Positions 25,501-34,592 of a stretch of 64,000 bases of DNA are shown piece after piece. This DNA comes from Bradyrhizobium sp. BRP22. Lineage in GTDB: Bacteria > Pseudomonadota > Alphaproteobacteria > Rhizobiales > Xanthobacteraceae. The stretch covers positions 186,001 to 250,000 of the forward strand of contig NZ_JADYVX010000009.1 in assembly GCF_020194175.1 (NCBI RefSeq). The letters run 5' to 3'. Within the stretch, counting starts at the first letter, position 1; each line of letters starts with the position of its first letter. Both the position numbers and the translations under genes were made by a program. The notes below the pieces were generated by a model. The model was not told the origin of the DNA. It worked only from the letters and a program-made list of their open reading frames with translations, and ran no database searches.

Positions 25501-25870
25501 AGGCGTAGATCAGTGAGGTGATGGTTGAGCCGATATAGCCGAAGCCGGCACCGCGGGTGAGCAGGTCGATATCGATGCCGAATTTGGCGGCGTTATAGGC
25601 GATCGGCAGTCCGCAGCAGAAGATGATGGCGCTGACCACGAGGATGGCGGCTGTCGCGTTCATCGCGCCATAATTCAGCGTGATGGTGCCGCCGATCGCT
25701 TCCAGGGCCAGGAACGAGATCGCGCCCAGCGCTGTGTTGGCGACGCGGGCGGCGGACCAGCGGCGCGCGCTCTTGGCGGTGAAGCGCAGCGCGTAATCTT
25801 CCAGCGTCTGGTTGGCAACCCACTGATTATACTGGCGCCTGACGCGGTCTATGCGCTGTCGCCCTGCCAA
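22502..25870 (-). CDS. Hybrid histidine kinase with N-terminal NCS1-type permease domain
   Basis: This 1122-residue membrane protein joins a transporter to a sensor kinase. Residues about 40-480 form roughly 12 hydrophobic helices and resemble the NCS1 nucleobase/allantoin permeases (ALEAIGGTITLNYG, DLLTRGAGFGYIGS, NVTNAYAGSIAWSNFFS). A cysteine-rich segment at 499-536 has nine Cys. Two more helices (about 568-590 and 607-626) precede a coiled coil. The kinase core has His681 in SHELRSP, then NLLSNAIKF, DTGPGI and GTGLGL. A receiver follows with Asp967 in LLDISMPGMDG. The last 65 residues are unassigned. It is divergent from the urt operon, so it probably senses urea, amides or a related compound. 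The binding specificity is inferred. Confidence 0.92.
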   Translation of the reverse strand: MAGRQRIDRVRRQYNQWVANQTLEDYALRFTAKSARRWSAARVANTALGAISFLALEAIGGTITLNYGAMNATAAILVVSAIIFCCGLPIAYNAAKFGIDIDLLTRGAGFGYIGSTITSLIYASFTFIFFAIEAVILATALEMCFGIPRPIGYLISAVVIIPLVVYGITLISRFQLWTQPLWIVLHILPFAAIAYAHPRSFIEWRNFAGEHGDPSGQIDLLLFGTAASVVFSLVAQIGEQVDFLRFLPRDRRTSRRAWWIALLAAGPGWIVLGALKLLAGSFLAFFAISHGVSYEHAAEPANMYLEAYRYVLSQPDLALALTGTFVILSQVKINVTNAYAGSIAWSNFFSRLTHSHPGRVVWLVFNVIVALLLMEIGVYKALEQTLALYSNVAIAWVGALVADLVINKPLRLRPQHIEFKRAHLCDINPVGVGAMLIATIVSISAFYGVFGPTAKALSAFVALAVAFVAAPLIAWGTGGRYYIARKPKRSWQNLEQIQCCICEHSFEPEDMAACPAYAGPICSLCCSLDARCHDLCKPHARIQAQVSETLGKLLPQPIYARINSQLGHYLGVFAVSAGLVGLVLGLIYLQTSAAVEAGDLLSDVLWKVFFALTIIIGVVAWLFVLAQQSRRAAEEETRRQTTLLIQEIDAHKRTDAELQRAKEVAESANLAKSRYVVGLSHELRSPLNAISGYAQLLEQDNTLQTRPREQVRVVRRSADHLSGLIDGILDISKIEAGRLYLSRDEVRLNDFLDQLVGMFRLQAAAKGIDFVFKRPAVLPVVVYADEKRLRQILINLLSNAIKFTQTGRVQFVVHYRSPVAEFEVIDTGPGIQPDDLERIFAPFERGALGASQPQTGTGLGLTISRLLAGVMGGDIKVTSTVGTGSTFRVKILLSEVTNPRRSAPTDAPVYGYHGPRKTILITDDDPTHRDLLREVLAPLGFILLSAPDGPGCLALAQHCRPDLFLLDISMPGMDGWTVAEALRSTGHHQARILMISASALEAHGAPLAQPFHDGYLMKPIDIPRLLETIRLLLKLEWQHDADEVPVPQWRPESGSRPPVKYIEELIGLGQLGYIRAIQLKLEEIGTEYPEHADFVSQMRILVDRFDLDQYMATLKTLHSYDH

Positions 25871-25971
25871 TTCCCCACCTCCTGAGCCGGCGTTGGTCTC
25901 GCCCGGCAGTCCCAGCTCTGCCCGCTCGCAAATCCCGTACCAAAATCTACGTCGCTATTTTGCGGTGCAGT

Positions 25972-25989
25972 ATACGCAATCTTGCGTAT
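25972..25989. promoter_or_regulatory. Palindromic operator in the urt promoter region
   Basis: ATACGCAATCTTGCGTAT is a perfect inverted repeat with 8-bp arms and a 2-nt centre. It is nested in an outer repeat, GTGCAG (25965-25970) and CTGCAC (25997-26002). It lies 70 nt upstream of urtA and 102 nt upstream of the divergent kinase gene. The size and symmetry suit a LuxR/NarL-type dimer, and the response regulator next door is the obvious candidate. Confidence 0.6.
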
Positions 25990-26059
25990 CAGTGCGCTGC
26001 ACAAATCTAGGCAATCCTCGCCTGACCATTAAGCGCGTTCTCGAACCAGTGGGGTGCTC

Positions 26060-27322
26060 ATGTCAGACGAACAGAAACCGGGCCTGCGGTCGCCGCTTCG
26101 GCGCAAGCTCCTGATGGGAATGGCGGCGCTGCCGGCCATCTCGATGCTGCCACGCGCCTCGTTCGCGGAAGCGCCTGCAACTTCCGCGGTCAACACCACT
26201 GGTCTCGCCGTCACCGACAGCGAGGTGACCGTCGGCATCCTGCATTCCGTCACCGGCACCATGGCGATCTCGGAAACCGGATCGGTTGAAGCGGAAAAAC
26301 TGGCAATCGAGCAGATCAATGCCGCCGGCGGCGTGCTCGGCCGCAAGATCAAGTTCATCCAGGAGGACGGCGCCAGCGACTGGCCGACATTCGCGGAGAA
26401 GGCAAAGAAGCTCCTCGTCAACGACAAATGCGCCGCGGTGATGGGTTGCTGGACTTCCGCCTCGCGCAAGGCGGTGCTGCCGGTGTTCGAGCAGTATAAC
26501 GGCATGCTCTACTACCCGACCTTCTATGAAGGCCTCGAGCAGTCCAAGAACGTGATCTACACCGGCCAGGAAGCCACCCAGCAGATCATCGCGGGGCTCG
26601 ATTGGGTCAACAAGACCAAAGGTGCGAAAACCTTCTATCTGCTCGGCTCCGACTACATCTGGCCGCGCACCTCGAACAAGATCGCGCGCAAGCACATCGA
26701 GGGGCATCTCGCGGGCGCCAAGATTGTCGGCGAAGAATACTTCCCGCTCGGCCACACCCAGTTCAATTCGGTCATCAACAAGATCAAATTGACAAAGCCC
26801 GACGTGATCTACGCCATCATTGTCGGCGGCTCCAATGTCGCGTTCTACAAGCAGCTCAAGGCGGCCGGCATCGACCTCTCCAAGCAGACGCTGCTCACGA
26901 TCTCCGTCACCGAAGACGAGATCGACGGCATCGGCGGCGAGAACATCGCGGGTGCTTATGCCTGCATGAAATATTTCCAGTCGCTCGACAATCCCAACAA
27001 CAAGGCCTTCGTCTCCGCGTTCAAGAAGATGTGGGGCGAGAAGACCGTGATCGGCGACGTCACCCAGGCTGCCTATCTCGGCCCGTGGCTGTGGAAGTTG
27101 ACGGTAGAGAAGGCGGGCAGCTTCGACATCGACAAGGTGGCGGCAGCTTCGCCCGGCGTCGAGTTCAAGGGCGCCCCGGAAGGCAATGTCCGCATCCACG
27201 AGAACCATCACCTCTGGTCGAAGACGCGCGTCGGCCGCGCCAAGGCGGATGGCCAGTATGAATTGATCTACGAGACCGCCGATCTCGTCGAGCCCGATCC
27301 GTTCCCGAAGGGCTACCAGTGA
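26060..27322 (+). CDS. urtA: Urea ABC transporter substrate-binding protein
   Basis: This 420-residue periplasmic protein binds urea or a short amide for the Urt importer. A signal with a twin-arginine core (LRRKLLMGMAALPAI) ends near residue 36. The mature part has VGILHSVTGTMAISE, VMGCWTSASRKAVLP and GYFQSLDN-like blocks typical of UrtA and of the amide-binding FmdD. ATG 26060 is preferred over a GTG six bases upstream. It is the first gene of urtABCDE-fmdAB. The link to formamidase makes an amide such as formamide a real alternative to urea. Confidence 0.92.
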   Translation: MSDEQKPGLRSPLRRKLLMGMAALPAISMLPRASFAEAPATSAVNTTGLAVTDSEVTVGILHSVTGTMAISETGSVEAEKLAIEQINAAGGVLGRKIKFIQEDGASDWPTFAEKAKKLLVNDKCAAVMGCWTSASRKAVLPVFEQYNGMLYYPTFYEGLEQSKNVIYTGQEATQQIIAGLDWVNKTKGAKTFYLLGSDYIWPRTSNKIARKHIEGHLAGAKIVGEEYFPLGHTQFNSVINKIKLTKPDVIYAIIVGGSNVAFYKQLKAAGIDLSKQTLLTISVTEDEIDGIGGENIAGAYACMKYFQSLDNPNNKAFVSAFKKMWGEKTVIGDVTQAAYLGPWLWKLTVEKAGSFDIDKVAAASPGVEFKGAPEGNVRIHENHHLWSKTRVGRAKADGQYELIYETADLVEPDPFPKGYQ

Positions 27323-27442
27323 GAACGCGCCTCGGCTGAAGCCGTGTCTCGACTCTTGTTGGCGTGGGTCGCAAGACCCGCGCCATCACAAAGCGCACGC
27401 GCCATGCGCGGGCGCAAAGCTGACCCATGCAGAGGACGGATC

Positions 27443-28369
27443 ATGTTCGGTGACTATTCGCTCAGCGATCTCGGCGCCATCTTCGCGATGCAGGGCTTTG
27501 CCGGATTGATCCTGTTCTCGGTTTACGTGCTGATGGCGCTGGGGCTCGCCATCATCTTCGGCCAGATGGGCGTCATCAACATGGCCCATGGCGAGTTCAT
27601 GATCCTGGGCGCCTACGTCACCTGGATGACGTCGAGCGCGTTCCAGCAATATCTGCCCTCGCTGTTTCCCGGCTATTTCTTCCTCGCGATGTCGCTGGCG
27701 TTCATCGCCTCGGGCGCGCTCGGCATGCTCGTCGAATGGGCGCTGATACGCCATCTCTACAAGCGCCCGCTGGATACGCTGCTTGCGACCTGGGGCCTGA
27801 GCCTGATCCTGCAGCAGGCCTATCGCTCGGTGTTCGGTGCCCGCGAGGTCGGCGTCGAATTGCCGGAATGGATGATGGGCTCCTGGCAGGCGACCGATGC
27901 GATCCAGATTCCGATCAACGGCATGTTCGTGATGGGGCTGACCGTGCTGATCACGATCGTGGTCGCCTATGTGCTGTTCTGGTCGCGCTGGGGCCGTCAG
28001 GTCCGCGCCGTCGTGCAGAACCGCGTCATGGCAGGCGCCGTCGGCATCAATACCGAGAAGGTCGATCGCTACACATTCGGTCTCGGCTGCGGCATCGCCG
28101 GCATCGCAGGAAGCGCCTTCACCATGATCGGCTCGACCGGGCCGACCGCCGGCCAGCTCTACATCGTCGACACCTTCCTGGTCGTCGTGTTCGGCGGCGC
28201 GGCTAGCCTCGTCGGCACCATCGCCTCCGCCTTCACCATCTCGCAGGCGCAGTCGACCATGGAGTTCTTCCTGTCGGGTTCGATGGCGAAGGTGCTCACG
28301 CTTCTGGCAATCGTCGCGATCCTGATGGTGCGGCCACAAGGGCTATTCGCACTGAAGGTCCGCAAATAA
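27443..28369 (+). CDS. urtB: Urea ABC transporter permease subunit
   Basis: This 308-residue branched-chain-amino-acid-type permease forms half of the channel. The sequence has the LivH signatures GQMGVINMAHGEFMILGAY near residue 45 and the C-terminal FGGAASLVGTIASA. About eight hydrophobic helices are visible. The ATG at 27443 follows AGAGGACGG; an in-frame upstream ATG at 27344 gives an Arg-rich stretch unlike the family. It follows urtA with a 120-nt gap. Confidence 0.92.
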   Translation: MFGDYSLSDLGAIFAMQGFAGLILFSVYVLMALGLAIIFGQMGVINMAHGEFMILGAYVTWMTSSAFQQYLPSLFPGYFFLAMSLAFIASGALGMLVEWALIRHLYKRPLDTLLATWGLSLILQQAYRSVFGAREVGVELPEWMMGSWQATDAIQIPINGMFVMGLTVLITIVVAYVLFWSRWGRQVRAVVQNRVMAGAVGINTEKVDRYTFGLGCGIAGIAGSAFTMIGSTGPTAGQLYIVDTFLVVVFGGAASLVGTIASAFTISQAQSTMEFFLSGSMAKVLTLLAIVAILMVRPQGLFALKVRK

Positions 28370-28388
28370 GAACAAGCAGGCAAAGGTC

Positions 28389-29528
28389 ATGATCATCAAC
28401 TCGCGCTTTTTCAATCGCTCCGAGCTGATCGGCTTCCTCACGCTCGCGCTGCTGCTCTTCGTCATCCTGCCGCTGTCGCTGGATATTTTTCGCCTCAACC
28501 TGGTCGCCAAATATCTCACCTACGCCTTCGTCGGCATCGGGCTGGTGCTGTGCTGGGGCTATGGCGGCATCCTCAGCCTGGGGCAGGGCGTGTTCTTCGG
28601 CCTCGGCGGCTACTGCATGGCGATGTACCTGAAGCTGGAAGCCTCCAGCGTCGCGAACACCAAGATCCAGTCGACCCCCGGCATTCCCGATTTCATGGAC
28701 TGGAACCAGCTCACGCAGCTCCCGTTCTTCTGGAAGCCATTCCACAGCTTCCCGATCACGCTGGTCGCCATCATCCTGGTGCCCGGCATCTTCGCCTTCA
28801 TCATTGGCGCGGCGATGTTCAAGCGCCGCGTCGGCGGCGTCTATTTCGCGATCATCACGCAGGCGATCGCCGCGATCATGACCATCCTGATCGTGGGCCA
28901 GCAGGGCTACACCGGCGGCATCAACGGCATCACCGATTTGCGCACGCTGCACGGCTGGGACATCCGCACCGACCACGCCAAGTTCATCCTCTACTTCGTC
29001 GAGGTCGTGCTGCTGTTCGCCTGCATCATCGCCGCGCAGTTTATCCGTCTGACCAAGCTCGGCCGCATCCTGGTGGCGATGCGCGAGCAGGAGGACCGCG
29101 TCCGTTTCTCCGGCTACAGCGTCGCCAATTTCAAGATCTTCGCTTTCTGCGCGGCCGCGATCTTCGCCGCGATCGGCGGCGCCATGTTCACGCTAGAAGT
29201 CGGCTTCATGTCGCCGTCCTTTGTCGGCATCGTGCCATCGATCGAGATGGTGATCTACACCGCGGTCGGCGGCCGGATGTCGATCTTCGGCGCGGTCTGG
29301 GGTTCGCTGCTGGTGAACTTCGCCAAGACCAGCCTTTCGGAATCCTTCCCGCAGCTCTGGCTGTTCGGTCTGGGCGCGCTCTTCATCGCGGTCGTGCTTG
29401 CCTTCCCGAACGGACTCTCCGGCATCTGGCAGGACTACGTTCAGCCGCATATCGACCGCCTGCTGGCGTCACGCAAGGCAAAACCCGGCAACGGTTTCTC
29501 CGTCGCCGACGGCGCACCGGCGGAATAG
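28389..29528 (+). CDS. urtC: Urea ABC transporter permease subunit
   Basis: This 379-residue permease is the second membrane subunit of the Urt importer and is of the LivM type. The hallmark YGGILSLGQGVFFGLGGY is near residue 58, and the EAA-like loop near 270. About ten helices are visible. It lies 19 nt after urtB and 11 nt before urtD, which indicates one operon. Confidence 0.92.
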   Translation: MIINSRFFNRSELIGFLTLALLLFVILPLSLDIFRLNLVAKYLTYAFVGIGLVLCWGYGGILSLGQGVFFGLGGYCMAMYLKLEASSVANTKIQSTPGIPDFMDWNQLTQLPFFWKPFHSFPITLVAIILVPGIFAFIIGAAMFKRRVGGVYFAIITQAIAAIMTILIVGQQGYTGGINGITDLRTLHGWDIRTDHAKFILYFVEVVLLFACIIAAQFIRLTKLGRILVAMREQEDRVRFSGYSVANFKIFAFCAAAIFAAIGGAMFTLEVGFMSPSFVGIVPSIEMVIYTAVGGRMSIFGAVWGSLLVNFAKTSLSESFPQLWLFGLGALFIAVVLAFPNGLSGIWQDYVQPHIDRLLASRKAKPGNGFSVADGAPAE

Positions 29529-29539
29529 GGGAGAGGGTC

Positions 29540-30294
<755 letters not shown>

Positions 30295-30295
<1 letters not shown>

Positions 30296-30343
30296 CGCAT
30301 GATCCCCGAAAGTGGCGTCCGGTTTCCGGACAAGATCATGCGC
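30295..30343. repeat. GCGCATGATC palindromic repeat, copy 2
   Basis: The unit begins GCGCATGATC and ends GATCATGCGC, with inner arms GTCCGG and CCGGAC. It starts on the last base of the urtD stop and fills most of the 68-nt gap to urtE. In mRNA the hairpin could tune the ratio of UrtD to UrtE. Confidence 0.75.
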
Positions 30344-30363
30344 AAAAAATAGGGAACAGGTCG

Positions 30364-31053
30364 ATGCTGGCAATCTCCGATCTTCACGTCGCCTATGGCC
30401 AGAGCGAGGTGCTGCACGGCCTCAACGTCTCGGTCGCAGCCAACGAGATCGTGGCGATCATGGGCCGCAACGGCATGGGCAAGACCACGCTGATGAAGTC
30501 GCTGATGGGCATCCTGCCGGCCAAGAGTGGCTCGGTGACCATGGATGGCGCCGAGCTCAACACGCTCGAAAGCTATGAGCGCGTCGCCAAGGGCCTCGCC
30601 TATGTCCCGCAGGGCCGCATGATCTTCTCCACCATGACGGTGAAGGAGAACATCGAGACCGGCCTCGTTGTGCACGGCGAGTCCGAGGTGCCCGGCGACA
30701 TCTACGAACTGTTTCCGGTGCTGCTCGAGATGAAGAACCGCCGCGGCGGCAATCTGTCCGGCGGTCAGCAGCAGCAGCTCGCGATCGCCCGCGCGCTTGC
30801 CACCAAGCCGAAGGTGCTGCTGTTGGACGAGCCGACCGAAGGCATCCAGCCGTCGATCATCAAGGAGATGGCGCGCACCTTGAAGCGCATCCGCGACGAA
30901 CGCGGCCTGTCGATCGTCGTCTCCGAGCAGGTCCTGAGCTTCGCGCTCGACATCGCCGACCGCGTGCTTGTCATCGAGAACGGCGAGATCGTCCGCGACA
31001 ATCCGCGCGACGATGTCGATGCCGCGCAGATCTCGAAATATCTGTCCGTCTAA
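30364..31053 (+). CDS. urtE: Urea ABC transporter ATP-binding protein (LivF type)
   Basis: This 229-residue ATPase is the partner of UrtD. It has Walker A (GRNGMGKTT), the signature LSGGQQQQ, Walker B (VLLLDEPTEG) and the motif VSEQVLSFAL where most family members have the switch His. The glutamine in place of histidine at that point is typical of LivF/UrtE. The start at 30364 follows GGGAACAGG. A longer in-frame start upstream runs through the antisense frame of the neighbours and is rejected. Confidence 0.92.
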   Translation: MLAISDLHVAYGQSEVLHGLNVSVAANEIVAIMGRNGMGKTTLMKSLMGILPAKSGSVTMDGAELNTLESYERVAKGLAYVPQGRMIFSTMTVKENIETGLVVHGESEVPGDIYELFPVLLEMKNRRGGNLSGGQQQQLAIARALATKPKVLLLDEPTEGIQPSIIKEMARTLKRIRDERGLSIVVSEQVLSFALDIADRVLVIENGEIVRDNPRDDVDAAQISKYLSV

Positions 31054-31080
31054 CCAAGGCAAGTAAAAGGGGAGCTTCTG

Positions 31081-32310
31081 ATGCCAGAGACACTCATCAA
31101 GGTCGATCTCACCAAGTCGGCTTATGACAACGACATGGTGCATAATCGCTGGCACCCCGACATCCCGATCGTGGCGTGGGTCAATCCCGGCGACGACTTC
31201 ATCATCGAGACCTATGACTGGACCGGCGGCTTCATCAAGAACAACGATTCCGCCGACGACGTGCGCGACATCGATCTGTCGATCGTGCACTTCCTGTCCG
31301 GCCCGATCGGCGTCAAGGGTGCCGAGCCAGGAGACCTGCTGGTCGTCGACCTGCTCGACGTCGGCCCGCTCAAGGAGAGCCTGTGGGGCTTCAACGGCTT
31401 CTTCTCCAAGCAGAATGGCGGCGGCTTCCTCACCGATCATTTCCCGTTGGCGCAGAAATCGATCTGGGACATCAAGGGCCTCTATACGTCCTCGCGCCAT
31501 GTGCCCGGTGTCAATTTCGCTGGCCTGATCCATCCCGGCCTGATCGGCTGCCTGCCGGATCCGAAAATGCTTGCGACCTGGAACGCGCGCGAGGCCGAGT
31601 TGATCGCGACCAATCCCACCCGCGTGCCCGGGCTGGCCAACCCGCCGTTTGGTCCGACCGCGCATGGCGGCCGCGCCAAGGGCGACGTGAAAGCCAAGAT
31701 CGGCGCGGAGGGCGCACGCACCGTCCCGCCGCGCGAGCATGGCGGCAATTGCGACATCAAGGATCTCTCGCGCGGCTCGAAGATCTACTTCCCGGTCTAC
31801 GTGCCCGGCGGCGGCCTCTCGATGGGCGACCTCCACTTCAGCCAGGGCGACGGCGAGATCACCTTCTGCGGCGCGATCGAGATGGCCGGCTGGCTGCACC
31901 TCAAGGTCGATGTCATCAAGGACGGCGTGGCCAAATACGGCATCAAGAATCCGATCTTCAAGCCGTCGCCGATCACGCCGAACTACAAGGACTTCCTGAT
32001 CTTCGAGGGCATCTCGGTCGACGAAGCCGGCAAGCAGCATTACCTCGACGTCCACATCGCCTATCGCCAGGCCTGTCTGAACGCGATCGAATACCTGAAG
32101 AAGTTCGGCTACTCCGGCGCGCAGGCCTATTCGATCCTCGGCACCGCGCCGTGCCAGGGCCACATCTCCGGCGTCGTCGACGTGCCCAACGCCTGCGCCA
32201 CGCTGTGGCTGCCGACGGAGATCTTTGACTTCGACGTGATGCCGTCGTCGGCCGGGCCGATCAAGCACATCACGGGCGACATCCAGATGCCGATCTCACC
32301 GGACAAGTAA
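31081..32310 (+). CDS. fmdA: Formamidase (acetamidase/formamidase family)
   Basis: This 409-residue cytoplasmic amidohydrolase converts formamide to formate and ammonia. It is a member of the FmdA/AmdA family, and the length matches (about 405). Visible signatures are HNRWHPDIP, HPGLIGCLP, the EHGGNCDIKDLSRGS segment and PVYVPGGGLSMGDLHFSQGD, which line the metal or active site in the family. It follows urtE by 27 nt with AGGGGAG upstream. Its place at the end of the transporter operon indicates that the imported solute may be an amide. The product ammonia would feed nitrogen assimilation. Confidence 0.93.
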   Translation: MPETLIKVDLTKSAYDNDMVHNRWHPDIPIVAWVNPGDDFIIETYDWTGGFIKNNDSADDVRDIDLSIVHFLSGPIGVKGAEPGDLLVVDLLDVGPLKESLWGFNGFFSKQNGGGFLTDHFPLAQKSIWDIKGLYTSSRHVPGVNFAGLIHPGLIGCLPDPKMLATWNAREAELIATNPTRVPGLANPPFGPTAHGGRAKGDVKAKIGAEGARTVPPREHGGNCDIKDLSRGSKIYFPVYVPGGGLSMGDLHFSQGDGEITFCGAIEMAGWLHLKVDVIKDGVAKYGIKNPIFKPSPITPNYKDFLIFEGISVDEAGKQHYLDVHIAYRQACLNAIEYLKKFGYSGAQAYSILGTAPCQGHISGVVDVPNACATLWLPTEIFDFDVMPSSAGPIKHITGDIQMPISPDK

Positions 32311-32397
32311 CTCCCTGCGCGAAGGATGCGGAACGGCGCGCCTTTGCCGCCCCGCATCCTTCGCGTATTTTCAAGCTCGATCGCGCGAGGAGAAAAG

Positions 32398-32739
32398 ATG
32401 CCCGTCTACGAATATCTCTGCAACGATTGCGGCCCGTTCACCGACATGCGGCCGATGTCCGAATGCGACCTGCCGCAGGACTGCCCGCACTGCGACGCGC
32501 AATCGCCGCGCGTGATCCTGACCGCGCCGAGCTTCTTCTGCATGCCCTCCGACAAGCGCAAGGCCCACGCCGTCAACGAGCGCAGCGCGCACGCGCCGAA
32601 GACCCTCGATCAGTACAAGGCCTCCCACGGCCCCGGCTGCGGCTGCTGCACCGGGAAGAAGCCCGCAAGGTTGATGACCAAGAGCAGGAGCGGCGCGAAA
32701 GGCTTCCCCACGGCGCGCCCCTGGATGATCAGCCATTAG
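32398..32739 (+). CDS. fmdB: FmdB family zinc-ribbon protein
   Basis: This 113-residue protein has an N-terminal zinc ribbon, MPVYEYLCNDCG, with Cys8, Cys11, Cys29 and Cys32 as the likely zinc ligands. It ends in a Cys-rich GCGCC segment near residue 85. FmdB proteins are encoded beside formamidase and are thought to regulate or assist it; the biochemical role is not settled. GAGGAGAAAAG is a good ribosome binding site. The stop codon lies inside the first bases of a 107-bp repeat. Confidence 0.88.
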   Translation: MPVYEYLCNDCGPFTDMRPMSECDLPQDCPHCDAQSPRVILTAPSFFCMPSDKRKAHAVNERSAHAPKTLDQYKASHGPGCGCCTGKKPARLMTKSRSGAKGFPTARPWMISH

Positions 32740-32842
32740 AGCGTTTTCGAGCGAAGTGGATACCGGTTCGCGTGAAGAAAACGCGTCAAAACAAGAATCT
32801 AGAGCTTCGGTTCTGATTCAATCAGAACCGAAAATGCTCTAG
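32736..32842. repeat. 107-bp dispersed repeat, copy A
   Basis: This block is identical to 53851-53957 except for one base (GTGGATACC against GTGGAGACC). It contains a near-perfect hairpin, CGGTTCTGATT-C-AATCAGAACCG, and ends in AGAGC/GCTCT arms. It begins on the fmdB stop codon. Confidence 0.9.
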
Positions 32843-32861
32843 AGTGCGTCCGCCCGAGGCG

Positions 32862-33293
32862 TCAACGCGCCGCGTTGTAGACATCACGCAGAATCTTCGT
32901 CTCAAGCTCCAGATCTTCGAGCCGGTCCTTGACGACATCGCCGATGCTGACGATGCCGGCCAGCTTGCCGCCGCGCAGGACCGGCATGTGGCGCACGCGA
33001 TGGTGCGTCATCAGTTTCATCACGCGATTCACACTTTCGTCCGGAGACACGGTGGCCACACCGCATTGCATGATTTCCTTCACCGGCATCGACCCGGCTG
33101 TATCGCCATAACGCGAAAATGCATGAACGATTTCACGTTCGGAAATCAGGCCGAGAACCGAGTTCTCGCTCGTCACCACGAGAGCGCCAATATTCTTTGC
33201 GCGAAGCCAGTCCGCGGCTCTCTTGACGCTGGCATCCGGAGCTATTGTTGTGACCTCGGTGCCCTTCCGCCTCAGAATGCTTTCGATGGTCAT
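32862..33293 (-). CDS. CBS-domain pair protein
   Basis: This 143-residue protein consists of two CBS domains (about 8-65 and 75-135). The usual adenosyl-binding face is suggested by VTSENSVLGLISEREIVHAF and HMPVLRGGKLAGIVSIGDVV. Such pairs bind ATP, AMP or SAM and act as sensors for partner proteins. GGGAGGAGACG lies upstream of the ATG. The gene stands alone and its partner is not identifiable. It lies behind the repeat after fmdB, in the opposite orientation. Confidence 0.88.
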   Translation of the reverse strand: MTIESILRRKGTEVTTIAPDASVKRAADWLRAKNIGALVVTSENSVLGLISEREIVHAFSRYGDTAGSMPVKEIMQCGVATVSPDESVNRVMKLMTHHRVRHMPVLRGGKLAGIVSIGDVVKDRLEDLELETKILRDVYNAAR

Positions 33294-33496
33294 CGTCTCC
33301 TCCCATCGTTAGCCTAGCCACCTATTTCATCTGCCCCTCAGGAGGGCGATCACATGCCATGGCATCCATTCGCCTCGATCGGCATCAGTATACCATATGA
33401 GCAGGAAGCAGTCAGCGAGTATCAGGGCCGCAGTGCAACATCGGCAGCGGCCCTCGGCCGTTGGTTTGAAGTCGTTGTTCGAACGGCGGTTGTGCC

Positions 33497-34582
33497 TCAG
33501 CGGTCGGCGTGCATTCGTTCGAGGAAATCCTTCACGCCGCTGACGGTGCCGGTCTCGGAGGCGACATAGCCCGGAAGGGCGTCGATCGCTTCGTGGAAAT
33601 CGCCGCTCTTCATGATCTCGAGCACGCGCTGCATCGGGTCGGTGCCGAGGAACGCGCGCTTGCAGACGAAGAAATAATCCTCCGTGAGCAGGCGGATGAA
33701 ATCGAGCCCGAATTGACGGGCGGCCGCCTCGACGCCGAAGCTCGCGTCCGCCATGCCGCTGGCGACATAGGCGGCGACCGCGGCGTGGGTGAACTCGATC
33801 TGCTGCGCGCCGTTGATCCTGCTTTCGGGAATCCGGTGCAGCGCCAGGAGCTGGTCGAACAACTGCCTGGTGCCTGAATCGTGATCGCGATTGACGAAGC
33901 GCGCCTTGCGGTCGACCAGATCTTTCAGTGACTTGATCTTCAGCGGGTTGCCGCGCTTGACCATGAGTCCCATCTCGCGCGTGACGAAGCTGATCACGCG
34001 GTCCTCGCGCGGATCGAGCCATTCGCGGCACGCCTTGATGCCCTGCGCGCGCAATTCGCCGCGCGGCAGGTGCACACCGGAGAGATCGCAGGCGCCCTGC
34101 GCCAGCGAGACCAGCGAATTCTGGTTGCTGACATAGCGGAGGTCGACGCCCATGCCGGGCTCGCGGTCGAGGAATTCACGCAGCTTGGAGACGGCAAAGC
34201 CGTGGCTGGCATGGACGCGGATCACCGAGGGACGCTGGTGCAGGAACGGCTTGATCTCCGTGACCAGTTCCTGCGCGAGGTTCTCCAGTTGCGGGCCAAG
34301 GCGAGCCTGCATGCGCTCGCCGGCCCACACCAGCTTCTCGCCGAACGGCGTCAGCTTCGAGCCTTTGCCGCGCTGGGTCTCCACCAGCGGCACGCCGAAG
34401 AACTCCGACCATTGGTCGATCAGGTTCCAGACATGGCGGTACGACAGATGCGCATCGGTGGCTGCGCTGGAGATTTTTCCGGTTTTGCGGATCTCGTTGA
34501 GGATGCCGAGCATCACCACCGCCGTGTGCGGGCTGCCTTCGCGGTGAAATCGCCAGACGGTTTCGATCTCGATCTGCAGCAT
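33497..34582 (-). CDS. ModE-like HTH regulator with periplasmic-binding-protein domain
   Basis: This 361-residue one-component regulator joins a ModE-type winged HTH (about 1-110, with SYRHVWNLIDQW and LTPFGEKLV) to a substrate-binding-like domain of the molybdate/tungstate family (about 120-350). In that family the C-terminal domain senses a small anion or organic ligand. It is divergent from an aldehyde dehydrogenase gene, so that gene is the probable target. A TATGAA-N6-TTCATA palindrome lies 11 nt upstream of its start. The effector is not known from sequence. Confidence 0.88.
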   Translation of the reverse strand: MLQIEIETVWRFHREGSPHTAVVMLGILNEIRKTGKISSAATDAHLSYRHVWNLIDQWSEFFGVPLVETQRGKGSKLTPFGEKLVWAGERMQARLGPQLENLAQELVTEIKPFLHQRPSVIRVHASHGFAVSKLREFLDREPGMGVDLRYVSNQNSLVSLAQGACDLSGVHLPRGELRAQGIKACREWLDPREDRVISFVTREMGLMVKRGNPLKIKSLKDLVDRKARFVNRDHDSGTRQLFDQLLALHRIPESRINGAQQIEFTHAAVAAYVASGMADASFGVEAAARQFGLDFIRLLTEDYFFVCKRAFLGTDPMQRVLEIMKSGDFHEAIDALPGYVASETGTVSGVKDFLERMHADR

Positions 34583-34592
34583 CGGCGCATCT

